34,955 nucleotides of DNA from an uncultured Clostridia bacterium (lineage in GTDB: Bacteria; Bacillota; Clostridia; TANB77; CAG-508): contig CALYAK010000015.1 of NCBI GenBank assembly GCA_944393505.1, forward strand, positions 1-34,955, written 5' to 3'. A program made the position numbers and the translations under genes. Within the stretch, counting starts at the first letter, position 1; every line of letters starts with the position of its first letter. This document shows positions 9,015 through 16,809 of the stretch, in pieces. The notes beneath the pieces are model-generated. The model saw nothing but the letters and a program-made list of their open reading frames with translations. It had not been told where the DNA came from and did not search any database.

Positions 9015-9695
9015 ATGAATCAAATTTTATTTCATGATCAAGAAAATGAAACAAAAGAAGAACGAAAAAAAGCGGATCCAACAAAGAAAAAATCAATCTT
9101 GCATATTTATACCATCCAATTTTATATTGCCTCTATTTTATTACTATCCTTCCTCATTTTCTTTTTTGTGATTCGTTTTCAGAACCGTCAAAAAGAAAAC
9201 TATTCTCAAGTTCTTTTAGACAAATATCATGTTTCAACTTTATATGCGAATTCAACTAGTTCACAAAACACATCCACACTGATTTTAGAAGATTCAGTCA
9301 CCACTTCTCCTTTCGTAATTGGTATTATTCAAATCGATTCCATCAAACTAAATTATCCCATTCTTTCGGAATCCAATAACGATCTTTTGGAAATTTCACC
9401 TTGCCGATTTGCTGGTCCTATGCCAAATGAAGTTGGAAATCTCTGTATCGCTGGTCATAATTATGCGGATAATCGTTTTTTTGGAAGACTCGATGAATTA
9501 GAGAAAGAAGATGTCGTAAAGATCTTTGATTTAACCGGTCACATGGAAGAGTATTTTGTTCGTAGTATTTCTCGAATTTCCTCTACCGATACGCGCTGCA
9601 CCAACCAGGATACCAATGGAGAAAAGATGGTTACACTGCTTACTTGTAATAATCTTAGCACTACACGTTTAGCTGTTCAGTGCATACAAAAATAG
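9015..9695 (+). CDS. Sortase family transpeptidase, membrane-anchored
   Basis: Cysteine transpeptidase that cuts LPXTG-like signals and joins surface proteins to the cell wall. 226 residues: a charged cytoplasmic N-terminus, one membrane helix (about 32-53), a linker, then the sortase beta-barrel from FVIGIIQIDSIKLNYPI. The catalytic residues are visible: His in CIAGHNYAD, Cys in TLLTCNN and Arg in STTRLAV. The class cannot be fixed by eye (class D/E/F-like). Start ATG has AAGGA nine bases upstream. It is convergent with a small LPETG protein gene that is its obvious candidate substrate. The stop codon lies inside a perfect palindrome that acts as terminator. Confidence 0.93.
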   Translation: MNQILFHDQENETKEERKKADPTKKKSILHIYTIQFYIASILLLSFLIFFFVIRFQNRQKENYSQVLLDKYHVSTLYANSTSSQNTSTLILEDSVTTSPFVIGIIQIDSIKLNYPILSESNNDLLEISPCRFAGPMPNEVGNLCIAGHNYADNRFFGRLDELEKEDVVKIFDLTGHMEEYFVRSISRISSTDTRCTNQDTNGEKMVTLLTCNNLSTTRLAVQCIQK

Positions 9696-9720
9696 CTAGA
9701 TTTTAAAATCTAGCTATTTT
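9689..9720. terminator. Bidirectional terminator between sortase and LPETG genes
   Basis: Perfect 32-base palindrome AAAATAGCTAGATTTT/AAAATCTAGCTATTTT, with A/T flanks that give U-runs on both strands. The TAG of the sortase (9693-9695) lies in the left arm. Confidence 0.8.
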
Positions 9721-9779
9721 GCTGTTATATTTATATAGACCTACACCAATAAGTAATTGGATAGGAATTCTATTGTATA

Positions 9780-10166
9780 TTAAAGATTATTGTAATTTTT
9801 TACCTTAATGTATGCATAAATTGCTGCGATTATACATACCGTAATTAAAATCATAATTGGATAATCTTCTACACCTGTTTCTGGTAAGTCCGAATTGGTA
9901 TATGTGCTAATATTAGCATTTTGTGTATTATTCGAAACAATTGGGGTTGTTGTTGTATTATTTACTGTATTAGTAGTTGTATTTGTTGTATTATTTAGTA
10001 CACCAATTCCGTTAATTTGTTGAATGTTATTTGCATTTGTTGTTTGATTTAGTGTATTGTTACTTGGTGCTATACTAATTGCATAAGCATTATTGGTACA
10101 AATCACTAATATTCCCATTAATATAACGATTACTAATAATATTCTTTTTGTTCCATTCTTCAACAT
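9780..10166 (-). CDS. Small Asn/Thr-rich LPETG cell-wall-anchored protein
   Basis: 128-residue secreted surface protein. It has a signal peptide (positive MLKNGTKR, hydrophobic core, cut probably after NNAYA), a low-complexity Asn/Thr stretch of about 65 residues, then DLPETGVEDY, a membrane helix and a basic tail. This is a complete sortase sorting signal. I choose ATG 10164-10166 because GGAG lies eight bases upstream; the TTG two codons earlier is too close to it. The body is too simple to name a function. It may be a spacer-like wall protein or adhesin stalk. The convergent sortase gene next door is the likely anchoring enzyme. Confidence 0.85.
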   Translation of the reverse strand: MLKNGTKRILLVIVILMGILVICTNNAYAISIAPSNNTLNQTTNANNIQQINGIGVLNNTTNTTTNTVNNTTTTPIVSNNTQNANISTYTNSDLPETGVEDYPIMILITVCIIAAIYAYIKVKNYNNL

Positions 10167-10229
10167 ATTCAACTCTCCTTCTTCTTTTGAAATATCTTTC
10201 TTTTTTTATTATTTCATCATTCTTTTGAA

Positions 10230-10297
10230 ATTATACCTTTTTTCAATATTTCTCTACAATCTTATCATATTTTACACTTTTTTTCTTGTTTCGTCAA
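10230..10297 (-). promoter_or_regulatory. Two tandem sigma-A promoter candidates for the LPETG gene
   Basis: On the minus strand, TTGACG (10292-10297) and TAAAAT (10269-10274) are 17 bases apart. Further down, TTGTAG (10254-10259) and TATAAT (10230-10235) are 18 bases apart. Either would give a leader of roughly 50-100 bases. Confidence 0.5.
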
Positions 10298-10362
10298 CCT
10301 ATTTTTCAATTATTTTCCAAATTTTCCCGAAATTTCTTGAAAAAAGTCATTTTTTCGAATGA

Positions 10363-11451
10363 TTACACATTAAATCGGAATAAAACGACGTCTCCATCCT
10401 GCATCACGTAGTCCTTGCCCTCTGCTCGAACTAATCCTTTTTCTTTGGCTACGACCATACTTTTTTCTTTGATTAGATCTTCATAAGAAATTACTTCTGC
10501 TTTAATAAAACCTCTTTCAATATCCGAATGAATTTTTCCAGCTGCCTGTGGTGCTTTTGTTCCTTTTTTTATCGTCCATGCTCTTACTTCTGGTTCTCCT
10601 GCCGTTAAAAATGAAATCAACCCAAGCAAACGATAACTAGCTTTTACTACACGGTCTAATCCAGATTCTTCTAATCCTAATGCTTCTAGCATTTCTTGTT
10701 TATCCTCACCACTTAAAGCACTTAATTCTTCTTCAATCTTCACGCAAAGAGGAATCACTTCTGCATTTTCTTGTTTGGCATATTCTCTTACTTGTTTTAC
10801 CATTTCATTGTCTTCTTTTCCAAGTTCTTTCTCTGCAATATTAGCAATGTATAAAATTGGTTTCATTGTTAGTAAAAAAGCATCTCGAATCAATTCTTTT
10901 TCTTCATCTGTTAACTCTACTGTTCTTGCTGCTTTTCCTTCTTCTAGTGCTTTTTTGATTTTTTCTAAAACATCAATTTCTTCTTGATATTTTTTATCTG
11001 CTTTTAAATTTTTTTTCGCTCTTTCCAATCTTTTTTCAACTGTTTCTAGGTCTGCTAAAGCTAATTCAAAGTTAATGGTTTCAATATCACGTACTGGATT
11101 AATACTTCCATCCACATGAACAATGTTCGGATCTTCAAAACAACGAACGACTTGTGCAATGCTATCTACTTCTCGGATATGGGATAAAAACTTATTTCCC
11201 AAACCTTCTCCTCGACTCGCTCCTTTTACAAGTCCTGCAATATCAACAAACTCAATCACAGCATGTGTTGTTTTTTCTGGATGATACATTTTGGTTAACT
11301 CATCCAATCTTTCATCTGGAACTGCCACTACACCTACATTTGGTTCAATTGTACAAAATGGATAATTGGCACATTCCGCACCAGCTTTTGTAATAGCATT
11401 AAACATTGTGCTTTTTCCTACGTTTGGAAGTCCTACAATTCCTATTTTCAT
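10363..11451 (-). CDS. ychF: YchF/OLA1-type ribosome-binding GTPase/ATPase
   Basis: Obg-family P-loop NTPase that binds ribosomes and prefers ATP in characterised members. It has 362 residues, the usual length: P-loop GLPNVGKST (7-15), [14 protein letters not shown] (switch I), [17 protein letters not shown] (switch II), a coiled-coil insertion (about 130-200), and a C-terminal TGS domain ending in [20 protein letters not shown] start with GAGGT upstream. It looks monocistronic or follows the serpin-like gene across a hairpin. Confidence 0.97.
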   Translation of the reverse strand: MKIGIVGLPNVGKSTMFNAITKAGAECANYPFCTIEPNVGVVAVPDERLDELTKMYHPEKTTHAVIEFVDIAGLVKGASRGEGLGNKFLSHIREVDSIAQVVRCFEDPNIVHVDGSINPVRDIETINFELALADLETVEKRLERAKKNLKADKKYQEEIDVLEKIKKALEEGKAARTVELTDEEKELIRDAFLLTMKPILYIANIAEKELGKEDNEMVKQVREYAKQENAEVIPLCVKIEEELSALSGEDKQEMLEALGLEESGLDRVVKASYRLLGLISFLTAGEPEVRAWTIKKGTKAPQAAGKIHSDIERGFIKAEVISYEDLIKEKSMVVAKEKGLVRAEGKDYVMQDGDVVLFRFNV

Positions 11452-11485
11452 TTTCTACCTCGATTTTCTTTTTTCCAAATAAATG

Positions 11486-11530
11486 GAGCGATTACGTAAA
11501 GCTTGGTTAAATCATTTTACGTAATTGCTC
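11486..11530. terminator. Hairpin between the serpin-like gene and ychF
   Basis: 15-bp stem GAGCGATTACGTAAA (11486-11500) / TTTACGTAATTGCTC (11516-11530), with one mismatch or wobble. No clean U-run follows on either strand, so it may be a weak terminator or an attenuator for ychF on the minus strand. Confidence 0.5.
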
Positions 11531-11575
11531 TCTGTCATTTAATTTATCACAGGTTTCTAAATTTATCAATACTAT

Positions 11576-12697
11576 TTATTGAAATTTTGTGATATCCTCT
11601 ACTCTCCCCGCAAAATATGGCATATTTTTTCCTTTTTCTCTTAAAAAGATCGCAAACGTATCATCTACATAGAAATATCTTGGCTCTTCTTTTGGCTTGG
11701 AATCGATGGACGATGTCGCTAGAATCATATCGATTCCTGCTTCGCTTTTTATCTCGCCGCCTTTTTCATCTAGTGAGAATTCGATCGTTTGAATCGCTTT
11801 TTCAATTACTCCTATATCATAAATTGGATCTGCGGTTTTAAATTCTTTGTTTTGAAGTTCTGTATATTCTCTTTTTTCATTAAAAGTTAATTTCGGTGCT
11901 TTAAATTCATCGATGTTTTCAAAACTTTTGCTTCCGGTATAGCGATTTGCTTTTGTGTTCATATTCTCATAAATTTCTTGAAAGTTTTCTCCCTGTGGGC
12001 TTTTACAAAATATCACTTCATCGTTTGTCTTCGTGTTGATAATCATAGCGAAGTCATCTTCATTGTTGTAATACAGCACATCAATTTGATTTCCAACAGA
12101 ATTTTTGGTACTGGAATCAATTCCAAAATATTCAATATTTTCATATTGATCTCCAAATTTCCCATTTTCTAACTCATCAAATGTTTGTAAAAATTCAAAT
12201 TTTCGATAGAGCATAGCATAGAAGAAATATCTTCTGACATTTGGATTGTTCGGATCTTCTAATTCTTCTTCAGACCAATCAAAACTATCTAAAATGCTAC
12301 TTTCCTGATCAAATTTTTCTTTGATTCCATTTTCGATTTCTTCTTTTAGAGCAAGCGTTTTTAATCCGTATGTTTTGTAATAATATTCCTCTGAAATCAT
12401 ATCTTCGGTAAAATCTTCTTGATTTAAATTCGCAGCCATTTCTTCTTGCGGTGTAAATTCAATATCTTTTTTTACCACTTCATTTTTCATATCATTCCAT
12501 ACTAATTGAAAAGTTCCACACCAACTACTATCGGATGTAATTGCATCTCGCATAGTTGGAACAACTGTAATTCCTGTTACTTGTTGTAGTTTCGTAGCTT
12601 TGGCACCAAAAAGATTCGTTTGCGTGACAAAAAACGTACCAACTGCTAATAAAATAACGAAAACGACAAGTAAAATAAGAACTATCCTCTTCTTCAT
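11576..12697 (-). CDS. Membrane-anchored serpin-like protein
   Basis: 373-residue protein with an N-terminal membrane helix or uncleaved signal (about 3-25) and an extracytoplasmic domain. The C-terminal half follows the serpin pattern. VLYYNNEDDFAMIINTK resembles the 'LPYkgddlsMlilLP' segment. IEFSLDEKGGEIKSEAGID resembles the breach and hinge ahead of the reactive-centre loop. FYVDDTFAIFLREK with FAGRVEDITKF resembles the conserved C-terminus ('F..dhPFlf.I....lFmGrv..p'). About 30 residues separate hinge and C-terminal motif, as in serpins, and total length also fits. The hinge lacks the usual run of small residues, so inhibitory activity is doubtful. Start is ATG 12695-12697 with GGGAGG upstream, rather than the TTG two codons earlier. 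I did not find a serpin N-terminal motif. Confidence 0.6.
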   Translation of the reverse strand: MKKRIVLILLVVFVILLAVGTFFVTQTNLFGAKATKLQQVTGITVVPTMRDAITSDSSWCGTFQLVWNDMKNEVVKKDIEFTPQEEMAANLNQEDFTEDMISEEYYYKTYGLKTLALKEEIENGIKEKFDQESSILDSFDWSEEELEDPNNPNVRRYFFYAMLYRKFEFLQTFDELENGKFGDQYENIEYFGIDSSTKNSVGNQIDVLYYNNEDDFAMIINTKTNDEVIFCKSPQGENFQEIYENMNTKANRYTGSKSFENIDEFKAPKLTFNEKREYTELQNKEFKTADPIYDIGVIEKAIQTIEFSLDEKGGEIKSEAGIDMILATSSIDSKPKEEPRYFYVDDTFAIFLREKGKNMPYFAGRVEDITKFQ

Positions 12698-12798
12698 TAA
12701 CAACTTCCTCCCTTATTTTTCTTTTGTTTTTCTTACGATTATTCTACTATATTCTTTTTTATTTGCATAGCTTTTGTTTTGATTTTTAAGATCATTGC

Positions 12799-12838
12799 AA
12801 AAAAACAACCTACAAACTCGATAAGTTCGTAAGTTGTT
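12799..12838 (-). terminator. Terminator of the tRNA-Thr transcript
   Basis: 15-bp stem (12804-12818 with 12824-12838) followed on the minus strand by T residues (12799-12803). Two positions pair only as G-U on the minus strand and mismatch on the plus strand, which fixes the direction. Confidence 0.8.
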
Positions 12839-12845
12839 CTTTTTC

Positions 12846-12921
12846 TGGAGCTTCCAGCCGGAATCGAACCGGCGACCTCAGCCTTACCATGGCTGCGCTC
12901 TACCTACTGAGCTATAAAAGC
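12846..12921 (-). tRNA. trnT: tRNA-Thr (anticodon GGT)
   Basis: Complete cloverleaf on the minus strand. The acceptor stem pairs GCTTTTA with TGGAAGC, the D arm contains AGCTCAGTAGGTAGAGC, and the anticodon stem CAGCC/GGCTG has loop ATGGTAA, giving anticodon GGT (reads ACC/ACT). The T arm is CCGGTTCGATTCCGG. The 3' CCA is encoded (12846-12848). It stands alone with its own promoter and terminator. Confidence 0.95.
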
Positions 12922-12944
12922 ATAGATTTTTATGCAACGCAATA

Positions 12945-12973
12945 ATCATAACATTTTTTGCATTTACCGTCAA
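12945..12973 (-). promoter_or_regulatory. Sigma-A promoter of tRNA-Thr
   Basis: Minus strand: TTGACG (12968-12973), 17 bases, TATGAT (12945-12950) with an extended TGT just before it. Transcription would start about 17 bases ahead of the mature tRNA. Confidence 0.75.
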
Positions 12974-12983
12974 TACAATTTTG

Positions 12984-13019
12984 TGAAAAAAATAAAATAG
13001 GTTCCTTTTGAAACCTATT
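12984..13019 (-). terminator. Terminator of sigH
   Basis: 8-bp stem AATAGGTT (12996-13003) / AACCTATT (13012-13019), followed on the minus strand by a T-rich run. The stem overlaps the sigH stop codon (13015-13017). Confidence 0.7.
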
Positions 13020-13665
13020 CTTCTTCCTCTATATTTTTCATTGCTTTTTTTCGGATTCTTTGAATTGCATTATCAACTGATTTTACAGGAGTATCTAGTT
13101 TTTCTGCAATTTCTACATAAGATTCTCCGTTCATATATCGATTCAATACTTGTTTTTCAAATCCACTTAAATATTTATTCATAACTGCTTCTACATTTTG
13201 ATAATATTCCTTTTTCGTAATTGTCTCTAGCGGATCTTCTTGTGTTGAATTCAAAATCTCAAGTAAGGATTTATCATCTTCTTCATTTTCTGGATTCGAA
13301 TTATTTAAAGATAGATATGAATTAAGTGGAATGTGTTTTTGACGATTGGACGATTTAATAGCAGTAATTAATTGCCTTTCTACACATAGGTTGGCAAATG
13401 ATTTAAAGGAATTATGTTTTCCATCTTCAAAATTTTTGATTGCTTTAAAAAGACCAATTAATCCTTCTTGCACAATATCTTCTCTTTCTGCTCCAACAAT
13501 ATAGTAACGACTTACTTTCATTTGTACAAGATCTTTATATTTCACAATTAAATACTCGAGAGCATTTTTATCTCCGTCTTTAATAATACGAACTAGTTCT
13601 TCGTCCGACAATGCTTCATAATTTTGACCATTTACTCTTGAAAATAGCATTCCATTGTTTTCCAT
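13015..13665 (-). CDS. sigH: RNA polymerase sigma factor SigH (Spo0H)
   Basis: Sigma-70 family factor of the transition state and early sporulation. 216 residues: region 2 with ALEYLIVKYKDLV and GAEREDIVQEGLIGL, the highly SigH-specific RQKHIPLNSYLSL, and region 4 with GESYVEIAEKLDTPVKS as helix-turn-helix. The resemblance to Bacillus SigH runs over the whole length. Start ATG 13663-13665; AGGAGG lies unusually far upstream (14 bases), but no other in-frame start is nearer. It is driven by a consensus promoter in the divergent region shared with rqcH. Together with spoIIM it marks an endospore-forming lineage. Confidence 0.95.
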   Translation of the reverse strand: MENNGMLFSRVNGQNYEALSDEELVRIIKDGDKNALEYLIVKYKDLVQMKVSRYYIVGAEREDIVQEGLIGLFKAIKNFEDGKHNSFKSFANLCVERQLITAIKSSNRQKHIPLNSYLSLNNSNPENEEDDKSLLEILNSTQEDPLETITKKEYYQNVEAVMNKYLSGFEKQVLNRYMNGESYVEIAEKLDTPVKSVDNAIQRIRKKAMKNIEEEE

Positions 13666-13711
13666 GTGTCTTAAAGTTACCTCCTGCTGTATTTAACCTA
13701 TCTTGCCTTGT

Positions 13712-13741
13712 ATTATATTCTACCAAATCCGCTAGTGTCAA
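13712..13741 (-). promoter_or_regulatory. Consensus sigma-A promoter of sigH
   Basis: Minus strand: TTGACA (13736-13741), 18 bases, TATAAT (13712-13717). Both hexamers match the consensus exactly. Confidence 0.8.
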
Positions 13742-13760
13742 TACTAAATTCATGAATTAT

Positions 13761-13789
13761 TTGATAAAATTCCCTTTTTATGCTATCAT
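13761..13789 (+). promoter_or_regulatory. Sigma-A promoter of rqcH
   Basis: TTGATA (13761-13766), 17 bases, TATCAT (13784-13789), divergent from the sigH promoter and 19 bases from it. The leader would be about 25 bases. Confidence 0.65.
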
Positions 13790-13820
13790 AGAAGAAATTT
13801 TGAAAAAAGGATGAAGAGTC

Positions 13821-15473
13821 ATGATTTTTGATGGAATCTGTTTAAGAAAAATCGTAGCAGAGCTTCGAACTGCTTTGATTGGAGGAAAATTAAATAAAGT
13901 ATTTGTGCCAAGTAAAAATGAACTATTACTTAGCTTCTATTCTCATGGACTTCAATATGCCCTTGCAATCTCCATCGCTTCAGATTGTTACCATTTGAAC
14001 TTAACAACTCGAAGTAAGCCAAATCCATTAAAGGCAAGTAATTTTTGTATGCTCCTTCGTAAACATCTAATTGGATTTCATCTTGAAAAAATTGAAATGA
14101 AAGATTTGGAGCGTATTGTATTCTTTCGCTTTACTGGATATAACGAAATGAATGATCCAACAAGTAAAACCTTAGTGGTTGAATTAATGGGAAAACACTC
14201 GAATGTTCTTTTATTAAATGACAACCAAACCATTATTGATTCTTTACGACATTTGGATATTGATTCTGGTTCTATGCGAGATATCTTGCCGGCTCATCCC
14301 TATACCATGCCATCTTCAAGTAAACAATCCATTCTTGCATGCAAAGATATCCAAGCTTTTATCCAGCTATTTGAAAAAGAACAAGGAAAACCACTTGATC
14401 AAGTTATTCCTGCTTTTTTCACTGGAATTAGTAAAAATTATGTACAGGCCTTCTTGAATGAAAAACAACTTTCAAATGAAGTAACTCCTGAAATTTTGCA
14501 AGCTTTTTATCAATTTTTCCAAGAAGAGCTAGAAAAAATCCATGTAACAGAAACATCCTCTACTCCAATTCTAACACTTAATTTTGCTTGTGATGATTTC
14601 TATGCTGAAAAAGAGGAAAAACAGATTTATGAATCTTTCCGTTCCAATCTAATTCGTCTTGTATCCGAAGATTTAAAAAAGGTACGAAAAAAATTAGAGC
14701 ATATGGAAGAAAAATTAAAAGAATGCGATTCAATGGAGAAATATAAGCTATATGGAGAACTTTTAACTGCAAACCTATACCAATACAAAACGGAACGTCT
14801 TTCTGAAATTACACTTTCCAATTACTACAATAACGAGGAAATTACAATTCCTTTAGAAGATCGATATAGTCTAGCTGATAATGCCAAACGATATTTTAAA
14901 AAATATACCAAACTAAAAAATGCATTTGAAATTGTCCAAAAACAAAAGAAAGAAACATTGCAAGAGCTTGACTATCTTGGTAGCATTTTGTATGAGATTG
15001 AAGAAGCCAACACTTTAGAAGATTTAACCAATATCTATGAGGAAATGGAATCAAACTTAGTTTATCAATCGAAAAAATCAGCTCCCTCGAAATACACGAT
15101 CAAAGAAAAATCTTCCTCTTCTTATCTTTCTTTTACGATTGATGGTTATCCCGTTTATGTTGGAAAAAACAATCTACAAAATGATGAATTAACATTAAAG
15201 GTAGCACGAAAAACGGATTATTGGTTCCATACGAAAGAAATTCACGGAAGCCATGTCATTTTAAGAGTAGAATCTGGAAAGCCAGAACCATCCATGGATA
15301 CTTTGGTAAAATGTGCAAAACTTGCCGCAAAATATAGTAAAGCACGTTACTCTTCCAGTGTTCCTGTTGACTATACACAAGTCAAATATGTTAAAAAGCC
15401 TTCTGGTGCCAAACCTGGTATGGTCATCTATACCAACTATAAAACCATTTATGTGACAAACGAACTAAAATGA
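13821..15473 (+). CDS. rqcH: NFACT family protein, ribosome quality control factor RqcH
   Basis: Binds stalled 50S subunits and adds C-terminal alanine tails to nascent chains; older annotations call it fibronectin-binding protein. 550 residues: NFACT-N from the start (MIFDGICLRKIVAEL, with NELLLSFYSHG and LLRKHLIGFHLEKIEM), a helix-hairpin-helix and long coiled-coil middle (about 280-400), and the C-terminal NFACT-R domain (ARKTDYWFHTKEIHGSHVI). Length agrees with Bacillus RqcH. It has its own promoter and a strong terminator. This makes it relevant to the frameshifting found elsewhere in the window, because it rescues stalled ribosomes; that link is only inference. Confidence 0.94.
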   Translation: MIFDGICLRKIVAELRTALIGGKLNKVFVPSKNELLLSFYSHGLQYALAISIASDCYHLNLTTRSKPNPLKASNFCMLLRKHLIGFHLEKIEMKDLERIVFFRFTGYNEMNDPTSKTLVVELMGKHSNVLLLNDNQTIIDSLRHLDIDSGSMRDILPAHPYTMPSSSKQSILACKDIQAFIQLFEKEQGKPLDQVIPAFFTGISKNYVQAFLNEKQLSNEVTPEILQAFYQFFQEELEKIHVTETSSTPILTLNFACDDFYAEKEEKQIYESFRSNLIRLVSEDLKKVRKKLEHMEEKLKECDSMEKYKLYGELLTANLYQYKTERLSEITLSNYYNNEEITIPLEDRYSLADNAKRYFKKYTKLKNAFEIVQKQKKETLQELDYLGSILYEIEEANTLEDLTNIYEEMESNLVYQSKKSAPSKYTIKEKSSSSYLSFTIDGYPVYVGKNNLQNDELTLKVARKTDYWFHTKEIHGSHVILRVESGKPEPSMDTLVKCAKLAAKYSKARYSSSVPVDYTQVKYVKKPSGAKPGMVIYTNYKTIYVTNELK

Positions 15474-15507
15474 ACCCACGAGTATTTCTGGGTTCATTTT
15501 TCTTTTT
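15467..15507 (+). terminator. Terminator between rqcH and dinB (convergent)
   Basis: 12-bp perfect stem AAAATGAACCCA (15467-15478) / TGGGTTCATTTT (15489-15500), then TTCTTTTT. The rqcH stop codon (15471-15473) lies in the left arm. Confidence 0.85.
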
Positions 15508-16723
15508 ATTCAATTCGATTTTTCTGTGCTTTTTTTACTAAATCAGAACTCGATGCTCTTGTAACAGCACGATAGCCAAATTTCTTTTTTAAATCATCAA
15601 CGACTTGATCAATCTTTTCATTCTTCTTTGAAGCAGGATCTGCAAAAAAGCTTAACTGCACTTCATCTTTTTTTACTAATCCATCGACACGCACACCAAC
15701 TAAACGAATTGGTTCTTTTTTATACATCTGTAAAAATAGCTCTTTGGCAACTTCGTAAATCTCGGTCGTGTTAGCAGTTGCTTGATAAAGCTTTTTTTGA
15801 TGCGAATAACTCACAAAATCTTTGGTCTTTAATTGTACGTTTACAACGGTTGCTAACATATCATATTTACGTAAACGATACGTTACCTGTTCCGTTAAGG
15901 CAAGCAAAACTTCTTCCAATTTTTCTTCATCTGCAATATCAACTGGAAGTGTTGTGGAATTTCCTACTCCTTTTGGTAATTCTTCTTTTTCGTTTACTTC
16001 AGAATTGTCAATTCCATTTGCATACTCCCAAATCATTCTTCCATATTTACCAAATTTATGAATTAAAAGCTTTTCATCTGTTTTTGCTAAATCTCCAATT
16101 GTTTGGATCTTCATATGATATAGTTTTGGTACGGTTTTTCTTCCTAACATAAATAGTTCTTTAATTGGTAGTGGCCACATCTTCTTTTCAATTTCATCAT
16201 AATACAAAGTATGAATTTTATCCGGTTTACTAAAATCAGACGCCATTTTTGCTAATAACTTATTCGGTGCAATTCCAATATTCACCGTAAAGCCTAATTC
16301 ATTTTTTACACGATAATTAATTTCTTTTGCAATCTCCATAATGTCTCTTCCCATACGATGATTGGTCATATCTAAAAAACACTCATCAATGCTAAAGCGT
16401 TCAATCTTATCCGTATATTCTAAAAACAACTGATATAGCTGATTGGAATAGGATTTATATAGCAAATAGTTGGATGGAAAAGTTTGAACACTTGGGCATT
16501 TTTTTCTTGCTTGAAAAAGTGGTTCTCCTGTTACAATTCCAAATTCTTTTGCTTTTTGACTTTTCGCTAAAACAATTCCAGCTCTTCTTGTTTCATCTCC
16601 TCCAATAACAGCAGGAATTGTACGAATATCTAATTCACTCCCATGTTTCAACATATCAATTGCAGTCCAGCTTAAAAAGGCATTATTTACATCTATGTGT
16701 AAAATACATCTTTCCACTTTCAT
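15506..16723 (-). CDS. dinB: Y-family DNA polymerase IV
   Basis: Translesion DNA polymerase. 405 residues: catalytic metal ligands in ILHIDVNNAFLSW and in IERFSIDECFLDMT, GIAPNKLLAKMASDFSKP, the helix-hairpin-helix segment around PIKELFMLGRKTVPKL, the little-finger domain, and VQLSFF near the C-terminus as a sliding-clamp binding motif. The start is ATG 16721-16723. A TTG and a GTG directly upstream are in frame, but the promoter places the RNA start about four bases before this ATG, so the message is nearly leaderless. Confidence 0.94.
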   Translation of the reverse strand: MKVERCILHIDVNNAFLSWTAIDMLKHGSELDIRTIPAVIGGDETRRAGIVLAKSQKAKEFGIVTGEPLFQARKKCPSVQTFPSNYLLYKSYSNQLYQLFLEYTDKIERFSIDECFLDMTNHRMGRDIMEIAKEINYRVKNELGFTVNIGIAPNKLLAKMASDFSKPDKIHTLYYDEIEKKMWPLPIKELFMLGRKTVPKLYHMKIQTIGDLAKTDEKLLIHKFGKYGRMIWEYANGIDNSEVNEKEELPKGVGNSTTLPVDIADEEKLEEVLLALTEQVTYRLRKYDMLATVVNVQLKTKDFVSYSHQKKLYQATANTTEIYEVAKELFLQMYKKEPIRLVGVRVDGLVKKDEVQLSFFADPASKKNEKIDQVVDDLKKKFGYRAVTRASSSDLVKKAQKNRIE

Positions 16724-16733
16724 CACCAATTAC

Positions 16734-16762
16734 ATTATAGAACTTATGTTTGCTATTGTCAA
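16734..16762 (-). promoter_or_regulatory. Consensus sigma-A promoter of dinB, near-leaderless
   Basis: Minus strand: TTGACA (16757-16762), 17 bases, TATAAT (16734-16739). The expected RNA start is about 16727, four bases before the ATG, so no Shine-Dalgarno sequence would be on the message. Confidence 0.75.
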
Positions 16763-16763
16763 G

Positions 16764-16795
16764 TAAAAAAGAGGAAACTAAAATACGTTTCCTCT
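16764..16795 (-). terminator. Terminator of the large glycine-rich surface protein gene
   Basis: 9-bp stem AGAGGAAAC (16770-16778) / GTTTCCTCT (16787-16795), followed on the minus strand by six T (16764-16769). It sits 14 bases after the stop codon of the gene. Confidence 0.85.
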
Positions 16796-16809
16796 AAAAA
16801 TAGATATCA

